The notes under the pieces are model-generated. The model was not told where the DNA came from, searched no databases, and was given only the letters and a program-made list of their open reading frames with translations. Made by a program: the position numbers and the translations under genes. This document shows, in pieces, positions 1-8,828 of a stretch of 64,000 nucleotides of DNA (positions within the stretch are counted from its first letter, which is position 1; each line of letters starts with the position of its first letter). This stretch comes from Chitinophagales bacterium (GTDB lineage: Bacteria > Bacteroidota > Bacteroidia > Chitinophagales > JADJOU01). The stretch is taken from positions 248,001 through 312,000 of the forward strand of contig JAEUUY010000011.1 in assembly GCA_016787225.1 (NCBI GenBank), given 5' to 3'.

Positions 1-1260
1 TTTTATTATCAAAAGGCAATAGAGCTAGCTCAGAAAAAAAACAATAAAACTATTTTCGCCTATGCTAACTCAAATTCGGGAAGTATCTATCAAGAAATGG
101 GTGAATACAGAAAGGCACTAGATTTTCATTTTAAAGCTCTTGTTATTGAAAAGGAATTGAATGACATTTATGGTTTAGCCACAGAATATGGAAGTATTTC
201 AGTAGCTTATAGAGAAATGTCTCAGCAATATCCAGCGAAGCGAAATGTCTATCTAGACAGTTCGATTCATTATGGAAATTTATCCATTGACTACTGCATA
301 AAATGCGATGATAATAGCGATTTAATCTTGGTAAAAAAAGAATTAGGCAAAACGTATGCCTTCAAGAACAATTATAAAAAAGCATACCAGCTATTTTCTG
401 AATCTATACAACTAAAAGACTCTCTTTTCTCCTCAGAACAAGACGCTGAATTGCGTGCCACTGAGAAAAAACAACTAGAAAAAGTTAAGGAAGTCGAATT
501 AGCAAAGCAGCGTCAGTTGATATATTTCTCATCATTGGGAGGACTGATAATGCTAGTTTTTGCGAGTATATTTTTCTTTCAAAGAAATAAAATAAAAAAG
601 GAAAAAAAGAGGAGCGATGAGCTTTTATTAAACATTTTACCAGAAGAAGTAGCGGAAGAGTTAAAACAAAAAGGTAGTTCAGATGCCAAGGCTTTTGATT
701 CCGTCACAATTTTATTTACGGATTTTAAAGGTTTTACTCAAGTGAGTGAAAAACTATCTCCCCATGAATTGGTTGAGGAAATTGATTTTTGTTTTAGAGC
801 TTTTGACAAAATAATTGAAAAGTACAACATTGAAAAAATAAAGACCATTGGCGATGCCTACATGTGTGCAGGTGGCTTGCCCATTCCTAGTGTAAATCAT
901 GCAGAAGATGTCATACGAGCGGCTATAGAGATTAGAGATTTCATTCATAATCGAAAAGAAGAAAAACAAGCTAAAGGAGAAACTTTTTTCGAAATACGCA
1001 TCGGTGTGCATACTGGAAATGTGGTAGCTGGTATCGTAGGAATTAAAAAATTTGCTTACGATATTTGGGGTGATGCCGTGAATCTAGCTTCGCGAATGGA
1101 GTCATCCAGTGAGCCGGGTAAAATAAACATCAGTGAAACGACCTATTCTATTGTCAAAGAAAAATTTGAATGCCATTATAGAGGTAAAATTGAAGCTAAG
1201 AATAAAGGAGAGATCAACATGTATTTTGTAGAAAAATATATTGGAATTGATAACGATTAA
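1..1260 (+). CDS. TPR-containing class III adenylate cyclase (5' end outside window)
   Basis: The reading frame is open from base 1, so the gene begins upstream; the first Met seen (base 97) lies inside a TPR-like helical region and is not a likely start. Counting from that Met, TPR-type helices run to about residue 120, a short coiled coil follows, one membrane helix sits at about 141-161, and a class III nucleotidyl cyclase domain fills 198-385. Both metal-binding aspartates are present (FTDFKGF, D209; TIGDAY, D253). The substrate-selecting pair is Lys (KIKTIG) and Asp (YDIWG), the combination typical of adenylate rather than guanylate cyclases. The transition-state Asn and Arg are in NLASRM. 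The protein is probably a membrane-anchored cAMP synthase with a sensory TPR half on the other side of the helix. Its end overlaps the next gene by 20 bp. Confidence 0.9.
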   Translation, partial: FYYQKAIELAQKKNNKTIFAYANSNSGSIYQEMGEYRKALDFHFKALVIEKELNDIYGLATEYGSISVAYREMSQQYPAKRNVYLDSSIHYGNLSIDYCIKCDDNSDLILVKKELGKTYAFKNNYKKAYQLFSESIQLKDSLFSSEQDAELRATEKKQLEKVKEVELAKQRQLIYFSSLGGLIMLVFASIFFFQRNKIKKEKKRSDELLLNILPEEVAEELKQKGSSDAKAFDSVTILFTDFKGFTQVSEKLSPHELVEEIDFCFRAFDKIIEKYNIEKIKTIGDAYMCAGGLPIPSVNHAEDVIRAAIEIRDFIHNRKEEKQAKGETFFEIRIGVHTGNVVAGIVGIKKFAYDIWGDAVNLASRMESSSEPGKINISETTYSIVKEKFECHYRGKIEAKNKGEINMYFVEKYIGIDND

Positions 1261-1771
1261 ACAGATATCTGCCATTGATTTGGAATCACTTGCAGCCTTA
1301 TCCAAATCCACCTTTGTACAGTCTCATGGGCATAGTGCAGACTCTAAAGATATCGACACCTATCTTCGCTATGCCTATTCTTTGAATAGACTTCGCTCCG
1401 AATTAGAAGACAAGAATACCTATTTTCATTTTTTGTACGATGAGAATATATTGGTAGGATATTCCAAGATAAGTCTAGAGACCAACTATCCAAAAGTTTT
1501 CGACCAACCCTTAGCTAAACTAGATAGAATTTATATTGATGAAAAATCCTTGGACAAAAAACTCGGACAAGTTCTCTTTGATTTTAATTTAGAAATAGCA
1601 AAACAAAATAATCAAAAAGGAATATGGTTATATACATGGATAGAGAATCACCGTGCGATTAAGTTTTATCAAAAAAATGGTTTTGAAATCATAGACCATA
1701 AGGATTTTAAAATTTCCAATCGCCATTCGAATCCGAATTATATTATGTATAAAAAAAATATAATGTCTTGA
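1241..1771 (+). CDS. GNAT family N-acetyltransferase
   Basis: A 176-residue GNAT-fold protein. The typical features are a central LDRIYID strand, a loosely conserved acetyl-CoA loop (KKLGQVLF) and the C-terminal N-x-AI-x-FY-x-x-x-GF pattern (NHRAIKFYQKNGF). Substrate is not predictable. The start assigned is a TTG inside the end of the cyclase gene; no ATG is available before the conserved region, so the exact start is uncertain. The stop overlaps the next gene by 4 bp (TTGA), which suggests translational coupling in a three-gene unit. Confidence 0.8.
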   Translation: MELITIKQISAIDLESLAALSKSTFVQSHGHSADSKDIDTYLRYAYSLNRLRSELEDKNTYFHFLYDENILVGYSKISLETNYPKVFDQPLAKLDRIYIDEKSLDKKLGQVLFDFNLEIAKQNNQKGIWLYTWIENHRAIKFYQKNGFEIIDHKDFKISNRHSNPNYIMYKKNIMS

Positions 1772-2385
1772 GAAAATTAATCGTCTCAATTTTTGTTGTT
1801 GTTATTTGTTTGATCCTATTTTTAGTTCCAAAAGATATTAAGAGAACCGTACAATTTGTTGTATCGAAACCAAGAGTTCTTATCATTCAACCTCTTGGAG
1901 ACTTTAATCGAGGCCTTGCGAAGAAGAATCTCGCCAATCTCAAAAAAAACTTTCCATCTTCGCGATTATTGCAGAATATAAACTTACCATCCGTAGCCTA
2001 TTATCAACCACGAGACCGCTATCGAGCGGATAGTATTTTGAATTATTATCGTTATCGATATGGTGTGGACACCATCCTAATACTCATGACGCATCGCGAC
2101 ATCAGCGTTACGAAAAAACTCATCAAGGACTGGGGTATTATGGGTCTGGCGCATAGTCCAGGCAATGTTTGTGTAGTTTCCACCTATAGATTAGATAAAT
2201 CTAAACTCGAAGAACAACTCTACAAAGTCTCTATTCACGAACTAGGACATACTCAAGGTCTTCCGCATTGTCCAGAAAAAACATGCTATATGCGCGATGC
2301 CTCAGGCGAGAATCCCCTAGACGAAGAAAAAGGATTTTGTTCGAGCTGTAAAAAAGTAATGGAAAATAAAGGGTGGACTATTTAA
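1768..2385 (+). CDS. Archaemetzincin-type zinc metalloprotease
   Basis: The 205-residue protein carries the archaemetzincin signature: HELGHTQGLPHC (H157, E158, H161, H167, C168), then CYM (C173) and a CSSC pair (C191/C194). In this family the first three His bind the catalytic zinc, Glu is the general base, and the four Cys bind a second structural zinc. A hydrophobic helix at residues 4-20 suggests membrane anchoring or export, unlike soluble archaeal members. Start is TTG, overlapping the preceding acetyltransferase stop. Substrate and physiological role of the family are poorly known. Assignment from motif is firm; location is inferred. Confidence 0.88.
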   Translation: MRKLIVSIFVVVICLILFLVPKDIKRTVQFVVSKPRVLIIQPLGDFNRGLAKKNLANLKKNFPSSRLLQNINLPSVAYYQPRDRYRADSILNYYRYRYGVDTILILMTHRDISVTKKLIKDWGIMGLAHSPGNVCVVSTYRLDKSKLEEQLYKVSIHELGHTQGLPHCPEKTCYMRDASGENPLDEEKGFCSSCKKVMENKGWTI

Positions 2386-2388
2386 TCT

Positions 2389-4164
2389 CTACGCAACCTG
2401 ATGCAATTTCCAATATACTCCTTTCTTAGTCATGAGTTCTTGATGACTTCCTTGTTCTATGATTTGCCCATTTTGAATATACAATATTCTATCGCTTTCT
2501 ATGATGGTAGACAATCTATGAGCGATTACAATTGATGTTCTTCCTTTGAGAACTTGCTTAACCGCTTTTTGCAATTTTTGTTCTGTGATAGAATCTATAG
2601 AAGAAGTAGCTTCGTCGAGTATCAAAATTTTAGGATCGTAAGCAAATACTCTTGCAATAGCTATTAACTGCTTTTCACCAATAGATAGATTGATTCCATC
2701 TGGTTGCAGAATTTCTTCTATTCTATTAGCCAAATCATCACAGCCCATCCATTCGAAAATTTCTTTCACTTTTTCATTGGAGATTTTTTTATTTCCATAG
2801 CGAACATTATCTGCTATCGTACCAGAAAACACATGAGGCTGCTGAAGCACTATCCCTACATGGTGTCTAAAACTAGATAAAGACATTTTTGATACATCTT
2901 GCTCATCGACATACAGTTTGCCTTCTTGTGGTTTATATAACTGAGCTAAGATAGAAGCTATAGTTGATTTACCCTCACCTGTAGGTCCCACAAGGGCTAT
3001 CTGTTCACCAGGTGCTATGTGTAAATTAAAATCTGAAAGAACTTTCTTTTCATCATTGTAAGCAAAATGAATATGGTCTAATCGTATTTCTCCTCGAATA
3101 GTTGTAAAATCATTCAAAAAATTTTCATGGCCTTTTTCTATACTATCATCCAACAAATTGAAAATTCGTTCTCCAGCACTCAAGCTATTTTGCGCTATGG
3201 AATAATAGTTGGATATATCCGATATAGGTTCAAATATTTGAATAGAATAAATGAAAAATGCTGAGAGTGCACCGATAGTCAATCCTGATTGGAGCTTGAT
3301 AATATCTACAACTCCATAGCCTAAAACACTTGCTGCAGCGATATTTCCTACAATTATGATAATTGGAAAAAACGCAGCTGAATAGAAAGCGGATTTATAC
3401 GAAGCTTTGCGATGTTCTATGGCTTTGGATTGGAAAATTTGCACCGCCTTGTCTTCGTTCGACAAAATTTTATTAAGTTCTACTCCATGAATATGCTCGT
3501 TGATAAGCCCCACCATTTCGCTATTTATTTTTCTACTCAGTCTTGAATATTTCAGTATGAGTTTGCGAATTTGACTACTGAGATAAATCATAACAGGTAT
3601 AGAAAGTAAAATCATTAAACCCATAAGGAAATGTGTGCTCAGCATGATACCTATGCTAAAGACGATAGATACGATAGCCCATGCCATGCCTATGAGTCCC
3701 CAAGAAATGACCTCTGATACTCTATCGGTATCCGATGAAATTCTACTCAGCAACCAACCCGCTGAGTTTTTATCAAAGTAAGAAAAAGTCATAAATTGCA
3801 ATTTTTCAAAAAGTTGCTTGCGCATATTAAAAATAGTGCGCTCAGAGATAGTGCCAGCTGCATAAATAAATAAAAATACAAAACTACAGGTTGCTACTAT
3901 CATAGCCGCTAGATACCATAGATACTTCTGAAGACAGGGATTCGCAAGACTAGCATTACTTTTGTTATTATTCACCAAGCAATCATTGATAAACTGCGAA
4001 AACAAATAGGGATAAAGAGAATCTATAAAACCTACGATACCTGCCGCTATGAGCATGAGTATAAATTTATTTCTCTCGTAGGTCCATACATAGACAAACA
4101 TTCGTTTGAGAAAAGGAAATATCGTTTTATCTTGGTTAAATTCTAATTCTTGCATTTCATTCAA
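2389..4164 (-). CDS. ABC exporter half-transporter with altered signature motif
   Basis: A 591-residue type IV (MsbA/LmrCD-like) half-transporter: six membrane helices in the first ~330 residues, then a nucleotide-binding domain. Walker A is GPTGEGKS, Walker B is LILDEATSS with the catalytic Glu, and the H-loop is IVIAHRLST. The signature is LSIGE rather than LSGGQ. Its neighbour upstream (4249-6051) has the opposite defect, so the two look like a heterodimer with one degenerate ATP site. Substrate is unknown; lipid or multidrug export are the usual roles. The 84-bp gap between the two genes holds a dispersed intergenic repeat. Confidence 0.9.
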   Translation of the reverse strand: MNEMQELEFNQDKTIFPFLKRMFVYVWTYERNKFILMLIAAGIVGFIDSLYPYLFSQFINDCLVNNNKSNASLANPCLQKYLWYLAAMIVATCSFVFLFIYAAGTISERTIFNMRKQLFEKLQFMTFSYFDKNSAGWLLSRISSDTDRVSEVISWGLIGMAWAIVSIVFSIGIMLSTHFLMGLMILLSIPVMIYLSSQIRKLILKYSRLSRKINSEMVGLINEHIHGVELNKILSNEDKAVQIFQSKAIEHRKASYKSAFYSAAFFPIIIIVGNIAAASVLGYGVVDIIKLQSGLTIGALSAFFIYSIQIFEPISDISNYYSIAQNSLSAGERIFNLLDDSIEKGHENFLNDFTTIRGEIRLDHIHFAYNDEKKVLSDFNLHIAPGEQIALVGPTGEGKSTIASILAQLYKPQEGKLYVDEQDVSKMSLSSFRHHVGIVLQQPHVFSGTIADNVRYGNKKISNEKVKEIFEWMGCDDLANRIEEILQPDGINLSIGEKQLIAIARVFAYDPKILILDEATSSIDSITEQKLQKAVKQVLKGRTSIVIAHRLSTIIESDRILYIQNGQIIEQGSHQELMTKKGVYWKLHQVA

Positions 4165-4187
4165 TTTTTAATTTTAAATAGTTTTTT

Positions 4188-4214
4188 TGCCACGAAGACA
4201 CTAAGACTCAAAGA
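4188..4214. repeat. Short intergenic CACGAAG-type motif
   Basis: The spacer between the two ABC genes contains a ttgccacgaagacactaag-type word. I recall related words (ccacgaaggcacgaag and the like) as scattered intergenic sequence in many bacterial genomes. A related word, attcgtgcattcgtggc, lies at 14359-14375 upstream of another gene. No function is claimed. Confidence 0.35.
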
Positions 4215-4248
4215 TGAAGTCATTCTAAAATTTTCAAATTCTAATTTT

Positions 4249-6051
4249 TCAAATTGTCATATCAGCAATCTGGTTCTTTTCTATTTCTTCCAATTCTTTC
4301 AAATAACTATCCGTTTTTCGAACCAACTCTGGTTCACCGAAAGACTGCAATTTGCCCTGTTCATTTAGCACTAGAACTTTATCAACATATTTCAGCGTGG
4401 ACAATCTATGCGTAATGATCCATACTGTTTTATCCACTGCTTGGCGCATTACATTTTCTAAAACTTTTTTCTCCGTGTTTTTATCCAATGCGGATGTGAT
4501 ATCGTCTAGTATGAGAATATCATGATCTTTGATTAATGTTCTGGCTAATGATAAGCGCTGTTTCTGACCTCCGGAAAGACTAACTCCTTTCTCACCGATT
4601 TGGGTATGCATACCTTTAGGTAGAATGGTATGATAGTTCTCAAATCCTGCTAGTTCTAGCACTTGCTCTTTTTCTTCACTGCTCGCTTCCGATTTAGCAT
4701 AAGCGAGATTCTCACCTAGGTCCATTGAAAATAAAGTGGACTGCTGCATGACATAACCTATTCTGTTGCGAAATGAACTCAACTCATACCGAGCGATATT
4801 CTTACTATCCACAGTTATGTTTCCATCACTTAACTGATACAATCTTGTGAGCAGTTTCACTAAACTAGTTTTACCAGACGCAGATTTACCCATGATAGCA
4901 AGCTTTTCGCCACCTTTCATTTCAAAAGATATATTCGATAACACTGCTTTGCTAGTTGCATCATACTGAAAAGAAACATTTTCAAAGCGAATATCACCGC
5001 ACAAATTTTTTGCCAATGTGCCATCTTTACTCTCTACTTGTTGTGCTAATATATCTTGTATTCTATCGATAGCTACGAAGGCCATACTCATTTGTGAGAG
5101 CACTCTCCCTGCTTGTTTGATAGGAAACCCCAGCATACTATTATATGTATAAGCCGCCACGAGCGCCCCTAGGCTCATTTCTCCGTTCATTACATAAATG
5201 CCTCCTAGTAAAATAAAAATAGCCGTTTGCACATAAAGTAGCATATCATTGACTGGCCAGAATATGGTATGCAGTCGCATATGTTTGAGTCCTACTTTTA
5301 GTTTCACTTCATTTTGTTTATTAAACTTTTCCATTTCCGAAGCCATCTGATTATAGACCTTGACCGTCCGAATGCCGTTCAAATTCTCTTGTGCTATATT
5401 CGTCAGTTTGTCTGCTTCGTCTTCGTGTTCTTGCCACACCTTACCTTCATAGTTAAAGAACAGATAGGTCGAGATGAAAATAAGAGGTGTCAGCGATACA
5501 CAGCATAGCGCATATTGCCAGTTAATTTGAAAAAGCATATAGGCCGAGAAAAAAAACAAGGTGAGCAAACGAATCAATTCTATAGTATGATTGGAAATAA
5601 AATTCTTTATTGTATCCATATCGCCGGTTGACCGCTGAATGAGTTCCCCTTTATTGAGAATATTGAATGCGCTCATAGGTATTTTTTGAATATGCTCAAA
5701 GAGTCGCACACGAAATTCTTGAACTGATTTTTCAGAAGCATTATAACTGATAGCACGCGAGGATAAGATAGTAACACTGCGCAAAGCAGCCATCAACACA
5801 TACAACCCAGCTAAAATCAAAATCTGATACAGGAGACTGTAGGATCGAAATATTTGTATGAACTGTATTATCCAATTCAATGTGATATCACTTGTTGTCA
5901 AATTCTTTTGAAGGAGATAATCAAAGATAACTTGTATAACCTTGGGTTCTAAGGTGCGAATGGCCACACTAATAAAAAGTAACAATAAAGCAATACCGAG
6001 AAGCGACAATCGCTTTCGAATAATATTGACTAATAATTTTATACGTTTCAT
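4249..6051 (-). CDS. ABC exporter half-transporter with non-catalytic Walker B (Asp for Glu)
   Basis: A 600-residue partner of the gene at 2389-4164: N-terminal six-helix membrane domain, C-terminal ATPase. Walker A is GKSASGKTS, the signature is a canonical LSGGQKQR, but Walker B reads ILILDDITS, with Asp in place of the catalytic Glu. Combined with the altered LSIGE signature of the partner, this gives one canonical site (its LSGGQ plus the partner's Glu) and one degenerate site, the architecture known for TM287/288 and LmrCD-type heterodimers. Upstream lie a terminator hairpin, a 26-codon ORF and a promoter on the same strand, so expression may be attenuated. Confidence 0.9.
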   Translation of the reverse strand: MKRIKLLVNIIRKRLSLLGIALLLLFISVAIRTLEPKVIQVIFDYLLQKNLTTSDITLNWIIQFIQIFRSYSLLYQILILAGLYVLMAALRSVTILSSRAISYNASEKSVQEFRVRLFEHIQKIPMSAFNILNKGELIQRSTGDMDTIKNFISNHTIELIRLLTLFFFSAYMLFQINWQYALCCVSLTPLIFISTYLFFNYEGKVWQEHEDEADKLTNIAQENLNGIRTVKVYNQMASEMEKFNKQNEVKLKVGLKHMRLHTIFWPVNDMLLYVQTAIFILLGGIYVMNGEMSLGALVAAYTYNSMLGFPIKQAGRVLSQMSMAFVAIDRIQDILAQQVESKDGTLAKNLCGDIRFENVSFQYDATSKAVLSNISFEMKGGEKLAIMGKSASGKTSLVKLLTRLYQLSDGNITVDSKNIARYELSSFRNRIGYVMQQSTLFSMDLGENLAYAKSEASSEEKEQVLELAGFENYHTILPKGMHTQIGEKGVSLSGGQKQRLSLARTLIKDHDILILDDITSALDKNTEKKVLENVMRQAVDKTVWIITHRLSTLKYVDKVLVLNEQGKLQSFGEPELVRKTDSYLKELEEIEKNQIADMTI

Positions 6052-6082
6052 ATTTTAGTTTTTATTTTTAATTGCAACGAGC

Positions 6083-6117
6083 AAAAAAAAAACCGCTGCA
6101 CAAAAGGGCAGCGGTTT
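6083..6117 (-). terminator. Intrinsic terminator or attenuator upstream of ABC exporter genes
   Basis: A perfect 10-bp stem (AAACCGCTGC at 6090-6099 with GCAGCGGTTT at 6108-6117) and an 8-nt loop. Read on the minus strand it is followed by an uninterrupted T run (A run at 6083-6092 on the plus strand). It lies 32 bp before the start codon of the ABC gene in the same direction, so it either ends a short upstream transcript or attenuates the ABC operon. Confidence 0.85.
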
Positions 6118-6140
6118 CTATTTTATATATATACACAATA

Positions 6141-6221
6141 CTATCTACGCTGCCTACAGACAATATCTCCATCGTATCTTACCACGGATGTGCATGTATA
6201 TGGTTTGTGTAAATTTTTCAT
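6141..6221 (-). CDS. Putative 26-residue leader peptide
   Basis: A short ORF encoding 26 residues beginning MKNLHKPYTCTSVV and ending VCRQRR. It sits between a good minus-strand -7 element (6242-6249) and the terminator at 6083-6117, about 20 bp after the predicted transcription start, and points at the ABC exporter genes. Composition is rich in Arg and Cys with no signal peptide. I do not recognise the sequence. It may be a ribosome-sensing leader of an attenuator, an independent small protein, or chance. Confidence 0.45.
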   Translation of the reverse strand: MKNLHKPYTCTSVVRYDGDIVCRQRR

Positions 6222-6241
6222 TTCAGATTTAAAAATTTTGG

Positions 6242-6249
6242 CAAAGATA
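6242..6249 (-). promoter_or_regulatory. -7 element (TATCTTTG) for leader/ABC transcript
   Basis: Reads TATCTTTG on the minus strand, an exact match to the Bacteroidota TAnnTTTG element, about 20 bp upstream of the small ORF at 6141-6221. No clear TTTG -33 element at the usual spacing. Confidence 0.6.
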
Positions 6250-6405
6250 AATAGAATATGGAAAAGTGAAAGAATTTTTTATTACTTTACGAATCTAAAT
6301 TTTATCTTCCATTATGGATTGCTTGTTCAAGAATAGTTTTCTAAAGATTACACATTTTTTAATCGAATTGATACATACACATAGATAGTCTTAGAAATTC
6401 TAGCT

Positions 6406-6413
6406 TAAGTTTG
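6406..6413 (+). promoter_or_regulatory. -7 element (TAAGTTTG)
   Basis: Exact TAnnTTTG match ending 11 bp before the ATG at 6425. The predicted transcript would have a leader of only a few bases. The rest of the 6052-6424 gap holds only the minus-strand leader, terminator and promoter described separately. Confidence 0.6.
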
Positions 6414-6424
6414 TATGAAAAAAT

Positions 6425-8251
6425 ATGAGACAAATAGTAATAATACTAGCTTTTCTTTGTTTTCAAAGTTTAAGTGCTCAGCAAGAGTTCATCTTGGTTG
6501 ATGCCCTATCAGGAGAACCAATTCCTTTGGCTACTATTTATAATAAGACAAAGAATAAAAGTTTAAAGACAAATGAAATTGGAAAATTTCAGTTAACTAG
6601 TAGTACTGTTAATGACAGTTTTGAAATAAGATATCTCGGTTATAAAAGATTAATTTTTTCTAAGAGCTCCATTGATTCATCCAATATAGTAAAGCTCCAT
6701 CCAAATTCAAAACAAATTGGTGAGATAACCATTCGACCTGGCAATAATGATTACATAGTAGAGCTCATACAAAAAGTCAAAAAAGCTAATGCGAAAATAG
6801 AACACAATTCAAAAGCCTACTACCGATTGAAAAGCTATGTAGACGGAGAACAGGTAGAGCTCGTGGAGAGCTATTATAATGCTAAAATCAAAGACTACAA
6901 TGTAGAACGATTTGATATGAAGACAGGGAGGTTAGGGCTAAAACCAATCAAGAGATTACATCGAGTTTTTACCTCCTTGGAAAGTTCCTATTCTATTTTA
7001 GACCTCAAACTGTTTACAAATTCATCAGATATTTATCCCACATCTCCATTGTGGCTCAATAAGAAGAAACTAAAAGAAAAATTTTATATTGATATAGAAG
7101 ATGTATATGCAAATGAATATAAAGATAGCATATATACCATCTATTTACAACCTAAAAAATTAGAGGAATATTACTTTGCTACGCGGATTTGGCTCAATAA
7201 AACCAAATTACAAGTGGAAAAAATTTCTCTTGTATGTCCTGTAGCAGAGCGCTCACCTTTCTTGCCTTTATTTAGTGCAGATAAGATAGAAAATATAGGT
7301 TTTGAAATTGTTGCCACCTATCAGGATAAAAAATTTCATCAGATGGAATTCAAATCTAACATAGAATATAGTAGTAGCGGAGAACAAAGTGGATTCAATT
7401 CTCGAAGAAAAGCAAATTATACGATTTCTACAGATATGATTTTCTATGCTTATGATTATAATGAAAGTTTTGAGCTTCCTTATTATAACTACAATCCTAA
7501 TAATTATAAAAAGGATTACTCAACAATTAATGCTTTTCCATACAACGAGTTTTTCTGGAAATACAACGATGAAAGTAGCTTGCTAGATGATAAAAAATTA
7601 AATGCCAATTTTTTTAATGACTCTAACGTATTCACGAATAAAACACTATTCACCAATACTACAGATACACGCAAGTTGAGTTTATTTGAATGGCCATACA
7701 TCCATTGGACAGGTAATAGAATACTTTTAAGGGACAACAAAACGGCAATCCTTCCCCGATTTGATAAAGAGGACTTGGATTCCATTGAAAAGGAATTACG
7801 GCATCTTGATTGGTGGGAAAGGGAAATGAAATTAAAGAGAATCTATGGAGCTAATTTTCAGCCCTTTCGTATGACAGCTAATTATTTTGTAGATGTTAAT
7901 ACCTTTGGTGACTCCACAAACTATTTACTTTCTACTGTACTAGACCCTCACAATACACATTGCTTTCTTATGATGGATAGGAAAACGCATTGTGTTATTA
8001 ATCTCGTTTTTGATTACTACGAAATCTGCAAACGAGATTTAGAAAAAACACTTCATAAAGAAAAACCTAACCATAGTCAAATAAAAAAGTATATTGATCG
8101 AACATATGATTGTGCTTCAAAACATCGCATACAACTCGAAAAATTGCTTCAGTGGGAGTATGATAAATCAATACTTCTTCAGCGTTGCGAAACAGTTAAA
8201 ACTATTCTTGGGATTGATAACCTCCAAATTTTCGAGCCTAGATTAGAATAA
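6425..8251 (+). CDS. Secreted protein with carboxypeptidase-like regulatory domain
   Basis: A 608-residue protein with a signal peptide (cleavage probably after LSAQ, residue ~19) and an N-terminal carboxypeptidase-D regulatory-like beta-sandwich (about 20-100: DALSGEPIPLATI, then GKFQLTS and YLGYKR). This small domain is common at the N-termini of Bacteroidota outer-membrane and surface proteins. The rest (about 105-608) is a hydrophilic mix with many Tyr and Lys and no motif I recognise; it has no TonB-barrel or T9SS sorting domain. It probably acts in the periplasm or at the outer membrane. Monocistronic by its own promoter and the gap after it. Confidence 0.75.
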   Translation: MRQIVIILAFLCFQSLSAQQEFILVDALSGEPIPLATIYNKTKNKSLKTNEIGKFQLTSSTVNDSFEIRYLGYKRLIFSKSSIDSSNIVKLHPNSKQIGEITIRPGNNDYIVELIQKVKKANAKIEHNSKAYYRLKSYVDGEQVELVESYYNAKIKDYNVERFDMKTGRLGLKPIKRLHRVFTSLESSYSILDLKLFTNSSDIYPTSPLWLNKKKLKEKFYIDIEDVYANEYKDSIYTIYLQPKKLEEYYFATRIWLNKTKLQVEKISLVCPVAERSPFLPLFSADKIENIGFEIVATYQDKKFHQMEFKSNIEYSSSGEQSGFNSRRKANYTISTDMIFYAYDYNESFELPYYNYNPNNYKKDYSTINAFPYNEFFWKYNDESSLLDDKKLNANFFNDSNVFTNKTLFTNTTDTRKLSLFEWPYIHWTGNRILLRDNKTAILPRFDKEDLDSIEKELRHLDWWEREMKLKRIYGANFQPFRMTANYFVDVNTFGDSTNYLLSTVLDPHNTHCFLMMDRKTHCVINLVFDYYEICKRDLEKTLHKEKPNHSQIKKYIDRTYDCASKHRIQLEKLLQWEYDKSILLQRCETVKTILGIDNLQIFEPRLE

Positions 8252-8302
8252 TACCGCTTTGACATGATTAAGCATATAATTTTATCTATGATAAATTTTT
8301 AG

Positions 8303-8310
8303 TACATTTG
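8303..8310 (+). promoter_or_regulatory. -7 element (TACATTTG) for tpx
   Basis: Exact TAnnTTTG match 20 bp upstream of the tpx ATG. Confidence 0.6.
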
Positions 8311-8330
8311 TTTAAATTAAAAAAATCATC

Positions 8331-8828
8331 ATGGCTCAAATCACTCTAGGCGGAAACGCTATCAATACCTCTGGAAACATTCCTGCCAATGGCAGTCAAG
8401 CTCCAAATTTTAATCTCACCACTGTCGACATGACCGCAGCGAATCTAGATTCCTATGCTGGTAAACGAAAAATTCTCAATATATTTCCCAGTGTAGATAC
8501 TGGTGTATGCGCTACTTCAGTTCGCACTTTCAATCAACACGCAGCTTCTCTAGACAACTCCGTTGTTCTATGTATTTCACGAGATTTGCCTTTCGCACAG
8601 AAGAGGTTTTGTGGTGCTGAAGGAATCAGTAATGTAGTTATGTTATCTGATTTTATTGATGGTAGTTTCGGGAAAAACTATGGTGTAGAAATTATAGATG
8701 GCAAATTTACAGGATTACATGCTCGCGCTATTGTGGTGCTAGATGAGAACAATAAAGTATTGCATAGTGAACTAGTTTCAGAAATAGCTCATGAGCCAAG
8801 TTATGATGCTGCGCTTAGCGTTTTATAA
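8331..8828 (+). CDS. tpx: Thiol peroxidase (atypical 2-Cys peroxiredoxin)
   Basis: A 165-residue Tpx. The peroxidatic Cys is in SVDTGVCATS (C60) and the resolving Cys in KRFCGAEG (C94), matching the spacing of the Tpx subfamily, with the DLPFAQ stretch before it also conserved. It reduces hydrogen peroxide and organic hydroperoxides using thioredoxin, in the cytoplasm. Length is normal and the start is supported by the promoter 20 bp upstream. Its 3' end overlaps the following cyclophilin gene. Confidence 0.96.
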   Translation: MAQITLGGNAINTSGNIPANGSQAPNFNLTTVDMTAANLDSYAGKRKILNIFPSVDTGVCATSVRTFNQHAASLDNSVVLCISRDLPFAQKRFCGAEGISNVVMLSDFIDGSFGKNYGVEIIDGKFTGLHARAIVVLDENNKVLHSELVSEIAHEPSYDAALSVL

